64,000 nucleotides of DNA from VRUE01 sp040879985 (GCA_040879985.1 JBBDJH010000001.1:124001-188000), one strand, 5' to 3'; positions 24,762 to 33,621 are shown, counted from the first letter of the stretch. Notes: generated by a model from the letters alone, not told the origin. Numbers and translations: made by a program.

Positions 24762-26630
24762 CTACTCCACCGCCCCGGCGGTGGCTTCCACCGGCTCGGC
24801 TTCCTCGCCGAAATGCTCGGAGAGGATCTGCAACGCGGCGGGGGCGGCGGTGTCGGCGCCGAAGCCGCCCTGCTCGAAGGTCACGGCGACGACGATCTCT
24901 GGGTCTGGGTAAGGGGCAAGCACCACATACCATGACTGATCGGCGAACGGGGGGCGCTCAGCCGTGCCGGTCTTGCCGGCCACCGGGACCGGGAAGCCGC
25001 CGAAGATCCCGTAGGACGTGCCGCTCGGCGACTGCGCGGCGTCGTGCAGGCCGGCGAGGATCGTCTCGCGCCACTCCGGGTCGATCCTGATCGAGCGCGC
25101 CGGCCTCGGCTCGAACTCGCGCAGCACCCGGCCGGCCGCGTCGTCGACCCGCAGGGCGACGTGGGGGCGCGGCACGGTGCCGCCGTTGGCGATCGTCGCG
25201 TAGGCGACCGCCATCTGCAACGGGTCCGCCTGCAGGTCGCCCTGGCCGACCGAGAGGTTGACGTTGTCGCCCCCCGACCATGGCCGATCGGTGAGGCCTT
25301 CGCGGTAGAGCTGGTTGCGCCAGGCCGGGGTCGGCAGCAGGCCGGGCTGCTCGCCGGGCAGGTCGATCCCGGTCTCGCGGCCGAGGCCGAGCTTGCGCGA
25401 CCAGTCCTGCAGCGCCAGGCCGCCGTTCATGCGGTCGCCGAGCGTGTAGTAGTAGACATCGGAGGAGACCTGCAGAGCGGTCTGCATCGAGATCGAACCG
25501 AAAACGGCGTCGCCGGCGTTGCGGAACTCGATCCCGCCGAGGGTGAACAGCCCGTCGTCGTTGATCGCTTCGTCGGTGGTCACCTCGCCGCTGGCCAGCG
25601 CCGCGATCGAGGTGACCGGCTTGAAGGTCGAGCCGGTCGGGTAGGCGGCGGCGATCGCGCGGTTGGTCAGCGGCGAGAGCACCGGGTCGCGGTACAGCTC
25701 GTCGACCTGGCGCTGGCTGAGCGGCCGCGTGAACAGCTTCGGGTCGAAGCTCGGGTTGGAGCCGATCGCGAGGATTGCGCCGCTGCGCACGTCCATCGCC
25801 ACGTAGGCGCCGGCCAGGCCCTGGCCGGCGAGCGCCGCGTCGCCCGCTTCCTGCAGCGCCGCGTCGATCGTCAGGCGCAGGTTGTCGCCCGGGGCCGGTT
25901 CGACCACCTCGAGCTGCCCGCCCGGGGTCGGCCGGCCGAGCGCGTCGACTTGGATCCGGGTCGCCCCGGCGCGGCCGCGCAGCACCCTGTCGTACTGGTA
26001 CTCGACCCCGTCCTTGCCGACGCTGTCGCCCGGCTCGAGGCCCCTGTGGCGGGCTTCCTCGAGTTCCTCCTCGTCGACCTCGCCGACGTAACCGAAGAGG
26101 TGGGCGGCGAGCGTACCGTGCGGGTAGGCGCGGACGAAGACCCGCTGCACGGTGACCCCCGGGAAGCGGTCCTGGTTCTCCTCCAGGTAGTAGACGAGGT
26201 AGCTGCCGACGTCGCGGCGCAGGGTCACCGGCGCCCCCGGGGCCAGTTCGCCCTGCTCGCGGATCGTCCTGCGCACGCGGCGCAGCGAGCTGTTGGTCAG
26301 CTCGGCGAGCTGGGCCAGCTGGGCGCGGCGCTCGCTCGGGTCGGCCGGCAGTTTGCGCGGATTCACCTGCAGGGCGAGGCTGGTGCGGTTGGAGACCAGC
26401 ACCTCGCCGTTGCGATCGAGGATCTCGCCGCGGGGGGCGGTGACGCGGAACTCGCGGGTTCGGTTGTTGCGCGCTTCGGCCAGGTACTCCTCGCCGTTCA
26501 GCACCTGCAGGAACCAGAGGCGGAAGAAGAGCACGACGAAGAGCGCCAGCGCGACCCCGCCGAAGACGGCGATGCGCAGCGCCAGCTGGTTGCCGCCCCG
26601 CGGGTCGAGTTCTCCGGATCGCCGGTACAT
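24762..26630 (-). CDS. mrdA: Penicillin-binding protein 2 (class B transpeptidase)
   Basis: 622 residues. One N-terminal membrane anchor (about residues 18-40), the PBP dimerisation region beginning at FRVTAPRGEILDRNG, and the transpeptidase domain with all three motifs: TGSTFKPV (nucleophile Ser), VSSDVYYY (SxD) and AGKTGTAE. It crosslinks side-wall peptidoglycan as partner of RodA. Within the mreB-mreC-mreD-mrdA-rodA order, spacers are 3-4 bp, so all belong to one operon. Confidence 0.96.
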   Translation of the reverse strand: MYRRSGELDPRGGNQLALRIAVFGGVALALFVVLFFRLWFLQVLNGEEYLAEARNNRTREFRVTAPRGEILDRNGEVLVSNRTSLALQVNPRKLPADPSERRAQLAQLAELTNSSLRRVRRTIREQGELAPGAPVTLRRDVGSYLVYYLEENQDRFPGVTVQRVFVRAYPHGTLAAHLFGYVGEVDEEELEEARHRGLEPGDSVGKDGVEYQYDRVLRGRAGATRIQVDALGRPTPGGQLEVVEPAPGDNLRLTIDAALQEAGDAALAGQGLAGAYVAMDVRSGAILAIGSNPSFDPKLFTRPLSQRQVDELYRDPVLSPLTNRAIAAAYPTGSTFKPVTSIAALASGEVTTDEAINDDGLFTLGGIEFRNAGDAVFGSISMQTALQVSSDVYYYTLGDRMNGGLALQDWSRKLGLGRETGIDLPGEQPGLLPTPAWRNQLYREGLTDRPWSGGDNVNLSVGQGDLQADPLQMAVAYATIANGGTVPRPHVALRVDDAAGRVLREFEPRPARSIRIDPEWRETILAGLHDAAQSPSGTSYGIFGGFPVPVAGKTGTAERPPFADQSWYVVLAPYPDPEIVVAVTFEQGGFGADTAAPAALQILSEHFGEEAEPVEATAGAVE

Positions 26631-26634
26631 CGCC

Positions 26635-27183
26635 CTAAGTTCCTAGCACGGTCGGCCCGCGGCGGCGACTCACTTTCGACTCCTCGACCAGGGCCGGGCG
26701 CAGGAACCTGCGCAGGCCGAAGTAGATCGGCCAGGCGAGGAAGAAGGCGAAAATGCTCTTGAGCAGCATGTCGCGCACGACCAGCGTGCTGATCGGCGCC
26801 TCGACGCCGAGCATCAGCTGGACGGCGGCGAAGCCGAGCTCGGCGCCGAGGGTCAGCCCCATGCAGAGCAGGGGCGGCAGCAGGGCGCTGTGGATCTCGA
26901 AGCGTTCGCGGAAGAGGCCGGCCAGGTAGCCGGCGCCGAGCAGGACCAGCGACGAGCCGCCGAGCGGCGCGACCAGCAGGCAGTCGACGAGCAGGCCGAT
27001 CGCGAAGCCCGCGACGGCGCCGCTCATGCTGCCGCCGAGCAGGCCGAGCGCGATGACGACGATCGGCAGGATGTCGGCGCTGGCGCCGAGCAACTCGACC
27101 CGCGAGAAGAAGGAGAGCTGGAGCAGCACGGCGAGCAACGCGATCGCCGCCAACCGGGCGAAGATCCTCGGCGTGACGATCAT
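26635..27183 (-). CDS. mreD: Rod-shape-determining protein MreD
   Basis: 182 residues with five to six hydrophobic segments, including the family pattern GLLGGSMSGAVAGFAIGLLVD and PLGGSSLVLLGAGYLAG. It is a membrane part of the elongasome. ATG overlaps the mreC stop (ATGA). Confidence 0.9.
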   Translation of the reverse strand: MIVTPRIFARLAAIALLAVLLQLSFFSRVELLGASADILPIVVIALGLLGGSMSGAVAGFAIGLLVDCLLVAPLGGSSLVLLGAGYLAGLFRERFEIHSALLPPLLCMGLTLGAELGFAAVQLMLGVEAPISTLVVRDMLLKSIFAFFLAWPIYFGLRRFLRPALVEESKVSRRRGPTVLGT

Positions 27184-28031
27184 CGCCGCGAACCGCCGGT
27201 CAGCACCTGGACCAGGTCGAGGTTGGCGAGATCGGCATAGGGCCGCAGGTGGACCTGCTGGCTGGCCGCCTGCTCGGCGATCGAGGCATCGGTGACTTCG
27301 CCGACCGGCAGGCCGGGCGGGAAGAGCGAGGCGAGCCCCTGGGCGCGCCAGCCCGAGGTGACCACGACCTGGCCGCGGCCCACCTTCCGGCTCGAATCGA
27401 TGAAGTCGAGGATCAGGTCGTGCGGATTGCCGACGTCGGGCCTGATCACGCCCTGCACCCCGGCGGGCAGGACCTTGGCCGAAACCGCGCTGGTGTGGTC
27501 GGTGATCAGGGTCACCTGGGCGGAGCCGCCCTGGGCGGAGGCGACCAGACCGACCAGGCCCTCGCCGCTGATCACCGGGTCGTCGACGCGGACGCCGTCG
27601 CCGGAGCCGACGTCGATGGTCACGGCCGAGTGCCAGACGGTCGGCGAGCGGGCGATCACCCGGGCGGTGACCGGCTCGTAGGCCGATTCGGCCAGCACCG
27701 GGCCGCGGTCCAGCTCGAGCAGCTTGCGCAGCTGCGCGTTCTCCTGCAGCGCCTCCTGCCCGGCCACCGCCTTGCGGCGGGCGTCAACCAGGGCGTCTTC
27801 GAGGCGAGTGTTCTCGCCGCGCGCCTCGAAGGTCTTGTCGAACCAGCCGGTCAGGTCCCGGGCGGGCTTGAGGGCACGGTCGGCGACGCTCTGCAGCGGG
27901 CTGAAAATCGTGCTGACGCCCCGTTGCAGACCACCGGAGCCCTGCCCGTAGGTGATCGTCAGCAACAGGAAGGAGCCGATGACGAGGAGCGTCAGTACCG
28001 CTCTACGGCGGCGTACTTGCTTGCGATACAC
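27180..28031 (-). CDS. mreC: Rod-shape-determining protein MreC
   Basis: 283 residues: N-terminal membrane anchor (VLTLLVIGSFLLLTITYG), a coiled coil (about residues 70-105, ENTRLEDALVDARRKAVAG), and the periplasmic beta domains with VTARVIARSPTVWHSAVTIDVGS and GEGLVGLV. It links MreB to the periplasmic side and activates PBP2. GTG start (GTG TAT CGC) at 28031. Confidence 0.94.
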   Translation of the reverse strand: MYRKQVRRRRAVLTLLVIGSFLLLTITYGQGSGGLQRGVSTIFSPLQSVADRALKPARDLTGWFDKTFEARGENTRLEDALVDARRKAVAGQEALQENAQLRKLLELDRGPVLAESAYEPVTARVIARSPTVWHSAVTIDVGSGDGVRVDDPVISGEGLVGLVASAQGGSAQVTLITDHTSAVSAKVLPAGVQGVIRPDVGNPHDLILDFIDSSRKVGRGQVVVTSGWRAQGLASLFPPGLPVGEVTDASIAEQAASQQVHLRPYADLANLDLVQVLTGGSRR

Positions 28032-28069
28032 GGCGGCGACCTAGGTTTGGCGGTTCTTGTCGACGACGG

Positions 28070-29119
28070 CTAGCCAACGCGCGTCGTCCCGGAGTTCATC
28101 TTGCTGGCGCGGTGGATCGTCTCGAACTCCTCCAGGGAGATGCCGGAGCCGACCGCCACGCACGTAAGTGGCGACTCTGCCAGTTGACAGGGCATCTGGC
28201 ACTCGTCGCGCAGGCGCTGTTCGAGTCCTTGCAGAAGCGCCCCGCCCCCGGCGAGGGTGATGCCGCGGTCCATGATGTCGCCGGCCAGCTCGGGCGGCGT
28301 GCGGTCGAGCGTGTCCTTGACCGCGTCGACGATGTGCCCGACCGGTTCCTCGAGCGCCTCGCGCACCTCGGCCGAGCCGAGCGTGATCGTCTTCGGCAGC
28401 CCGGAGACGAGGTCGCGGCCGCGGATCTCGGTCTCGACCTCCTCGGGCAGCGGCGAGGCCGAGCCCGCCTCGAGCTTGACCTCCTCGGCGGTCTGCGTGC
28501 CGATCGCCAGTTTGTAGGCGGATTTGCAGTGGTGGACGATCGCCTCGTCGAGCTCGTCGCCGCCGACCCGGATCGACTGCGAGACGACGATCCCGCCGAG
28601 CGAGATCACCGCCACCTCGGTCGTGCCGCCGCCGACGTCGACGATCAGCGACCCGGTCGGCTCGGCGACCGGCAGGCCGGCGCCGATCGCCGCCGCCATC
28701 GGCTCCTCGATCAGGTAGGCCTTGCGGGCGCCGGCCGAGAGGCAGGCCTCCTCGACGGCGCGCTTCTCGACCCCGGTGACGCCGGAGGGCACGCAGACGA
28801 CGACGCGCGGGTGGGCGAAGCGGTTGGAGTGAACCTGCTTGATGAAATGGCGCAGCATCTGTTCGGTCACGTCGAAGTCGGCGATCACGCCGTCCTTGAG
28901 CGGCCGGATCGCGGTGATCGTGCCCGGCGTCCGCCCCAGCATCCGCTTCGCTTCGACCCCGACCGCGTGGACCTGGCCGGTGCGCGAGTCGATCGCCACC
29001 ACCGAGGGCTCGGAAAGCACGATGCCGCGACCGCGCACGTAAACGAGCGTGTTTGCGGTGCCGAGGTCGACCGCCATGTCGCGGCCGCCGAGTCCGGTCA
29101 GGTAGCTGAATATGCCCAT
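28070..29119 (-). CDS. mreB: Actin-like rod-shape protein MreB
   Basis: 349 residues, actin fold: MAVDLGTANTLVYVRGRGIV (phosphate 1), IEEPMAAAIGAGLPV, IVDVGGGTTEVAVISLGG (phosphate 2) and ITLAGGGALLQG (adenosine). It directs side-wall synthesis. The start is the ATG at 29119 (MGIFSYLTG); an earlier ATG at 29152 has no family support. First gene of the rod operon, divergent from the sensor kinase with 126 bp between starts. Confidence 0.97.
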   Translation of the reverse strand: MGIFSYLTGLGGRDMAVDLGTANTLVYVRGRGIVLSEPSVVAIDSRTGQVHAVGVEAKRMLGRTPGTITAIRPLKDGVIADFDVTEQMLRHFIKQVHSNRFAHPRVVVCVPSGVTGVEKRAVEEACLSAGARKAYLIEEPMAAAIGAGLPVAEPTGSLIVDVGGGTTEVAVISLGGIVVSQSIRVGGDELDEAIVHHCKSAYKLAIGTQTAEEVKLEAGSASPLPEEVETEIRGRDLVSGLPKTITLGSAEVREALEEPVGHIVDAVKDTLDRTPPELAGDIMDRGITLAGGGALLQGLEQRLRDECQMPCQLAESPLTCVAVGSGISLEEFETIHRASKMNSGTTRVG

Positions 29120-29198
29120 GGTGCGATTTAGCGGAAATGCAGGCGCAATCATCCCAGATGGTCGAGGCCGGCCGACCTAAGGCTTAATGAGTTTCTAA

Positions 29199-29228
29199 TT
29201 GACACGCATGGTTTTAGAAACCTATAAT
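29199..29228 (+). promoter_or_regulatory. Consensus sigma-70-type promoter of the kinase/HD-GYP operon
   Basis: TTGACA at 29199-29204 and TATAAT at 29223-29228 with an 18-bp spacer: both hexamers are perfect. Predicted start is near 29235, about 11 nt before the ATG at 29246; GGAG at 29239-29242 can serve as ribosome site. Such an exact match is rare in this high-GC window. Confidence 0.8.
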
Positions 29229-29245
29229 CAGCAGCGCTGGAGCAA

Positions 29246-30814
29246 ATGCGCCCCGCAAGATCACCGGGAGGCGGCGGCTCGACTTTCGAGCAGTTCCTCG
29301 ACTTCGTGCCCGACGCGATCGTGGGGGTGGATCGCGACGGCGCGATCGTGCTCGTCAACCGCCAGGCCGGGAGCCTCTTCGGCTTCGCACGCGGCGAGCT
29401 GCTCGGCGAGGCGGTCGAGAAGCTGGTTCCGGCGCGATTCCGGGCGATCCACCCCCAGCACCGATCGGGCTACTTCGACGAGCCGCGGACCCGGCCGATG
29501 GGCGCCGGGGTCGAACTCTTCGCGGTGCGCGAGGACGGCACCGAGTTCCCGGTCGAGATCAGCCTCTCGCACCTCGAGCTCGACGGCGAGACGATCGCCA
29601 TCGCCGCCGTGCGCGACATCAGCGAGCGGGCCGAAAGCGAGCGCGAGAAGGCCCTGCAGGACCAGTTGCAGCGGTCTCGCCGGCTGGAGAGCATCGGCCA
29701 GCTCGCGGGCGGCATAGCCCACGACTTCAACAACATCCTCGGCGTGATCATGAACTACGCCGAGTTTGTCGCCGACGAGCTCGAGCCCGAGTCCAAGGCG
29801 CAGGCCGACGTCGAGGAAATCCGCCGCGCCGCCGAGCGCGCCGCGGCGCTGACCCGGCAGCTGCTGATCTTCAGCCGTCGCGAGGTTGTCAAGCCGGAGC
29901 TGCTCGACCTGGCGAGCGTGATCGGCGAGCTGGAGAACCTGCTGCGCCGGGCGCTCGGCGAGCGGGTCGAGATGCGCGTCTCGACCGACCAGGGCCTGGC
30001 GGCGATCGAGGCCGACCCGAGCCAGATCGAGCAGGTCCTCGTCAACCTCGCGGTCAACGCCCGGGACGCGATGCCGGAAGGCGGGCGCCTGCTGATCGAG
30101 GCCGAGAACACCGAGCTCGACGAGGAGTACGCCTATATGCACCCCGACACCAAGCCGGGGCGCTACGTGCGGCTGAAGGTGAGCGACACCGGCCTCGGCA
30201 TGGACGGCGAGACGCTCGAGCACATCTTCGAGCCCTTCTTCACGACGAAGAGCGAGGGCACCGGGCTGGGCCTGGCAACCGTCTACGGGATCGTCACCGG
30301 CGCCGGCGGCCGCATCGACGTCTACTCGGAGCCCGGCTTCGGTACCACCGTGAAGATCCACCTGCCGGCCAGTTCCGCCGCCCCCACCCGCCCGGCGGCC
30401 GCCCCGCCGGACCACGAAGGCGGCAAGGGCGAGGTCGTGCTCGTCGTCGAGGACGAGCCCGACGTGAAGCGGATGGCCGAACGGATCCTCAGCAAGGGCG
30501 GCTACTCGGTGATCGGCGCGGCCCACGGACGCGACGCGATCGAGATCTGCCGCGACGCAGAGCAGGCGATCGACCTGCTGCTGACCGACGTGATCATGCC
30601 CGAGATGCTCGGCACCGAGCTGGTCGAGCGGGTGCGCGCGATCCAACCGGAGCTGCCGGTGATCTACATGTCCGGCTACAGCCACGACGTGCTCGCGCCG
30701 CAGGCGCTGACCGCGAGCGACCGCAGCGCCTTCATCGAGAAGCCGTTCAACGCCAGGGCGCTGCTGCGGGCAGTGCGCGATCTGCTCGAGCGCAAGCCGG
30801 AGGCGCCCGCGTGA
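29246..30814 (+). CDS. PAS-histidine kinase-receiver hybrid sensor
   Basis: 522 residues, no membrane segment, so a cytosolic sensor. Order: PAS (about 14-130, FLDFVPDAIVGVDRDGAIVL), HisKA with H-box GGIAHDFNNILGVI (His near residue 155), HATPase with NLAVNARDAMPEGG, DTGLGMD and GTGLGLATVYG, and a C-terminal receiver (about 395-515) with acceptor Asp in LLLTDVIMPEM and conserved Lys in FIEKPF. The HDFNN box places it with kinases that use an attached receiver. Its stop overlaps the next gene (GTGA). Signal unknown; the receiver-HD-GYP protein downstream is the likely partner. Confidence 0.9.
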   Translation: MRPARSPGGGGSTFEQFLDFVPDAIVGVDRDGAIVLVNRQAGSLFGFARGELLGEAVEKLVPARFRAIHPQHRSGYFDEPRTRPMGAGVELFAVREDGTEFPVEISLSHLELDGETIAIAAVRDISERAESEREKALQDQLQRSRRLESIGQLAGGIAHDFNNILGVIMNYAEFVADELEPESKAQADVEEIRRAAERAAALTRQLLIFSRREVVKPELLDLASVIGELENLLRRALGERVEMRVSTDQGLAAIEADPSQIEQVLVNLAVNARDAMPEGGRLLIEAENTELDEEYAYMHPDTKPGRYVRLKVSDTGLGMDGETLEHIFEPFFTTKSEGTGLGLATVYGIVTGAGGRIDVYSEPGFGTTVKIHLPASSAAPTRPAAAPPDHEGGKGEVVLVVEDEPDVKRMAERILSKGGYSVIGAAHGRDAIEICRDAEQAIDLLLTDVIMPEMLGTELVERVRAIQPELPVIYMSGYSHDVLAPQALTASDRSAFIEKPFNARALLRAVRDLLERKPEAPA

Positions 30815-31908
30815 CGGCGCCCGGCGCCCCCGAGCCGCAACGAGCACGGATACTCGCCACCGACGACCGGCCCGAGGTGCTGCGGCTGATCGAGCGCTCG
30901 CTCGGCGAGCGCTACGAGTGCGAATTCGCGGCCAGCGTCGAGGAGGCCCGCGGGAAGCTCTCCGCCGCGCCCTTCCAGCTGGCGCTCTGCGACATCCAGA
31001 TGCCGCGCGAGTCCGGGCTCGTCCTGGTCGAAGAAATCACCCGCGACCATCCGCGCACGGCGATCGTGATGGCCACCGGGGTCGACGATCCCGAGGTCGC
31101 CGAGCACGCCTTCCGGCTCGGCGCGCACGGATATCTGATCAAGCCGTTCTGGGCCGGGCAGCTGCTGATCACCGTCGCCAACGCGCTGCGCCAGCACCGG
31201 CTTGAAATCTCCGAGCGGAAGCGTCACGAGGCGCTGCTGGGCAGCGCCGAGGAACAGTCGGAGGCGCTGCGCCACGAGCTGATCGAGGTGCAGCGCAGCG
31301 CGATCGTCGAGCTTCAGGCCTCGCGCCAGGAGACGGTCGAACGGCTCGCCAGGGCAATCGAGATGCACGACCCGGAGACCGGCCACCACGTCAACCGGAT
31401 GGCCTCGACCGCCGCCCTGCTCGGCGCCAAGCTCGGGCTCGAGCCGGGCCGGGTGCTGCTGCTGCGCACGGCGGCGCCGATGCACGACGTCGGCAAGATC
31501 GCGACACCCGACAGCGTGCTGCACAAGCCGGGCGCGCTGACCGTGAGCGAGCGCAAGCGGATGGAGTCGCACACCGTCGTCGGTCACCGGATCCTCTGCG
31601 ACTCCGCCAGCGAGCTGCTCAGCATGGCGGCGGAAATCGCCCTCACCCACCACGAGTGGTTCGACGGCAGCGGCTACCCGCGCGGCCTGAGCGGCGAGCA
31701 GATCCCGCTCGAGGGCAGGATCGTCGCCGTCGCCGACGTCTTCGACGCCCTGCTCAGCGACCGGCCCTACCGCGCGGCGATGCCGGTCGAGGAGGCGGTC
31801 GAGCTGATCGCGGCGGAGCGGGGCACCCACTTCGATCCGGCGGCGGCCGACGCTCTACTCGACAACCTCGACGACGCCCTCGCCCTACGCGACGGGGTTG
31901 CTCAGTAG
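30811..31908 (+). CDS. Receiver-HD-GYP protein (RpfG-like c-di-GMP phosphodiesterase)
   Basis: 365 residues. N-terminal receiver (about 13-130; Asp in ALCDIQMPRESG, Lys in YLIKPF), a coiled linker, then an HD-GYP domain: E-M-H-D-P-E-T-G-H-H, APMHDVGKIATPD, and HHEWFDGSGYPRGL. HD-GYP enzymes hydrolyse cyclic di-GMP. GTG start overlaps the kinase stop, so it is translated with it. The last 24 nt overlap the maf 3' end on the other strand. Confidence 0.9.
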   Translation: MTAPGAPEPQRARILATDDRPEVLRLIERSLGERYECEFAASVEEARGKLSAAPFQLALCDIQMPRESGLVLVEEITRDHPRTAIVMATGVDDPEVAEHAFRLGAHGYLIKPFWAGQLLITVANALRQHRLEISERKRHEALLGSAEEQSEALRHELIEVQRSAIVELQASRQETVERLARAIEMHDPETGHHVNRMASTAALLGAKLGLEPGRVLLLRTAAPMHDVGKIATPDSVLHKPGALTVSERKRMESHTVVGHRILCDSASELLSMAAEIALTHHEWFDGSGYPRGLSGEQIPLEGRIVAVADVFDALLSDRPYRAAMPVEEAVELIAAERGTHFDPAAADALLDNLDDALALRDGVAQ

Positions 31909-32439
31909 CTCCGGCGCCAGCTCGACGAGCAGCCCGACCGGCAGCCCGACGACGTTGGACACACTTCCCTCCACCCGTTCCACCAGGGTCGACCCCAAGG
32001 TCTGGATCGCGTATCCCCCGGACCGCCCCCGCCACTCGCCAAAAGCGACATAGCGCTCCTTCTCCGCCTCGCTCAGCTGCTTGAAGACGACCGTCGTGCT
32101 CTCCAGCCCACTGCACTCCTCGCCATCGCGAAGCACCACCAGCCCACTCATCACAGTGTGCGCCCGCCCCGACATCCGATCGAGGTACGCACGCGCCTCA
32201 AGCTCATTCCCAGGCTTGCCAAGCGCCTTGCCATCGAGCACCACATCCGTGTCGCAGCCGATCACAAGCCCCTCGCGCCCCACCGCCTGGGCCTTCATCC
32301 TGGCGTTCTCAACAACCTCGAACTCCGGCTCTCCCCCCGAAAGCTCCTCCACCCCCGGAACGACAACCTCGAACTTCACGCCAAGCTTGCGAAGAATCTC
32401 CTTCCTTTGAGGAGATCCGGATGCCAGTACGACGTTCAT
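31885..32439 (-). CDS. maf: Maf-like nucleotide pyrophosphatase
   Basis: 184 residues. Family motifs: LASGSPQRKEILRKLG, ENARMKAQAV, IGCDTDVVLDGKALGKP and GYAIQTLGSTLVERVEG. Maf proteins hydrolyse dTTP/UTP or modified nucleotides. The acceptor position in C-D-T-D-V-V matches the dTTP/UTP class only partly, so substrate is not called. It lies after ndk, separated by palindrome E7, and converges with the HD-GYP gene. Confidence 0.9.
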   Translation of the reverse strand: MNVVLASGSPQRKEILRKLGVKFEVVVPGVEELSGGEPEFEVVENARMKAQAVGREGLVIGCDTDVVLDGKALGKPGNELEARAYLDRMSGRAHTVMSGLVVLRDGEECSGLESTTVVFKQLSEAEKERYVAFGEWRGRSGGYAIQTLGSTLVERVEGSVSNVVGLPVGLLVELAPELLSNPVA

Positions 32440-32442
32440 CTA

Positions 32443-32556
32443 GCCGGGGTATGGGTGGGGGCGGAACGTCTTGTACTTTTTCCGCGGCGAGGGATGCGGA
32501 CAGGCGCTACCTGTCTTCGGAAAAAGTTAAGTGGAGCCCCCCACCCATACCCCGGC
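32443..32556. repeat. Nested long palindrome, copy E7 (divergent)
   Basis: Perfect 19-bp outer arms (32443-32461 and 32538-32556) whose sequence differs from the other copies. Inner repeat ACTTTTTCCG (about 32475-32484) and CGGAAAAAGT (about 32518-32527) keeps the T5/A5 layout of the family with a changed flank. It starts 1 nt after the ndk stop and ends 3 nt before the maf ATG, filling the whole gap. Confidence 0.85.
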
Positions 32557-32557
32557 G

Positions 32558-32965
32558 CTACGAAAGCTCTGGAAACCAGATCCCGATCTCACGCTCGGCC
32601 GACTCATCCGAGTCTGACCCGTGGACCATGTTGAAGGTGACCTCGAGCGCGTAGTCGCCGCGGATCGAGCCCGGCGCCGCCTCGACCGGGTTGGTCGCGC
32701 CGATCGCCTGGCGCGCCGCCGCGACCGCTTCGGTCCCCTCCATCACGATCGCGACCAGGGTGCCGCCGGTGATGAACTCGACCAGCTCGCCGAAGAAGGG
32801 CTTCTCGGTGTGCTCGGCGTAGTGCTCGGCGGCGATCGCCTCGCTCGCGACCATCGTCTTCAGCGCCGCGATCCGCAGTCCCTTGCGCTCGAACCGAGCG
32901 ATCACCTCACCGCTCAGGGCGCGCTCGAAGGCATCAGGCTTTACGAGGATCAGGGTCCGGCTCAC
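32558..32965 (-). CDS. ndk: Nucleoside diphosphate kinase
   Basis: 135 residues, standard length. SRTLILVKPDAFER at the start and the active-site box FNMVHGSDSDESAEREI with the phospho-His. It balances NTP pools. GTG start at 32965 lies inside the end of the upstream zinc-ribbon gene (32-nt overlap). Confidence 0.97.
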   Translation of the reverse strand: MSRTLILVKPDAFERALSGEVIARFERKGLRIAALKTMVASEAIAAEHYAEHTEKPFFGELVEFITGGTLVAIVMEGTEAVAAARQAIGATNPVEAAPGSIRGDYALEVTFNMVHGSDSDESAEREIGIWFPELS

Positions 32966-33539
32966 GGCTGGGGCTCCTTTGTTGTCGTTTCGGTTTCGCA
33001 GGCTCTTGTTTGGACCGCTCCTCGCGTGGCTCTTTGGACCGCTCCTCGCGCGGCTCCTTGCGCCCCTCGGGGCGTTTGCGGCGTGGCCGCTCGCGCTCGG
33101 CCAGGGCGCTCTCGCAGTACGGGCAGAGGGCCCACTTCGGATCGACCGGCCTGGAGCAACTCGAGCAGGGGTGCTTGAGGCGGCGCTGGCAGTCCGGGCA
33201 GCGCAGGAAGTTCTTCTCGATCGGGAAGCCGCACCCCGGACACGAGCTCTCGGTCAGCTGGCGCACCCGCAGCTCGGCGGCCTTGATCTCCAGCTCGCGT
33301 TCGTGGGCGTCCTCGAGGAACTCGGGCGGGCGGACGATCGCGTAGACGGCGGTGCCCATGTAGGGGATGAAGGAGGCGAGCGTCGCGCAACCGATCAGGA
33401 AGGGGTCGGAGATGCGCCGCTTGGCGTCGAGGTAGGTGTAGACGATCAGCGCCAGCCAGACGACAACCAGCATCAGGATGAGCAGGTTGACGACCAAGTT
33501 GAGGCCGGTGTTGTCGATGCCGAAGATCGCGGTAACCAT
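32934..33539 (-). CDS. Membrane-anchored double zinc-ribbon protein
   Basis: 201 residues: two N-terminal membrane segments (about 8-33 and 46-66), a helix, then two zinc ribbons, CPGC...CPDC and CSSC...CPYC (about residues 100-145), and a highly charged tail rich in R-K-E-P. The arrangement (membrane anchor, zinc ribbon, basic tail) suggests an envelope scaffold or nucleic-acid/ribosome contact, but no function is known. It overlaps ndk by 32 nt and so is co-expressed with it. Confidence 0.75.
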   Translation of the reverse strand: MVTAIFGIDNTGLNLVVNLLILMLVVVWLALIVYTYLDAKRRISDPFLIGCATLASFIPYMGTAVYAIVRPPEFLEDAHERELEIKAAELRVRQLTESSCPGCGFPIEKNFLRCPDCQRRLKHPCSSCSRPVDPKWALCPYCESALAERERPRRKRPEGRKEPREERSKEPREERSKQEPAKPKRQQRSPSREPDPDPRKA

Positions 33540-33621
33540 GGCTGGGCGCCCGCCGTCCGTGCGGGGAGCGCGGTGAGTCTACTTCGCCGCCTGCCTCGCG
33601 AACCCTGTCATCGCCGCGCAA

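Noticed and set aside
2239..32556. Nested palindromes as a CRISPR array or insertion sequences
   Set aside because: They are dispersed rather than tandem, have no spacers, encode no transposase, and no cas gene is present.
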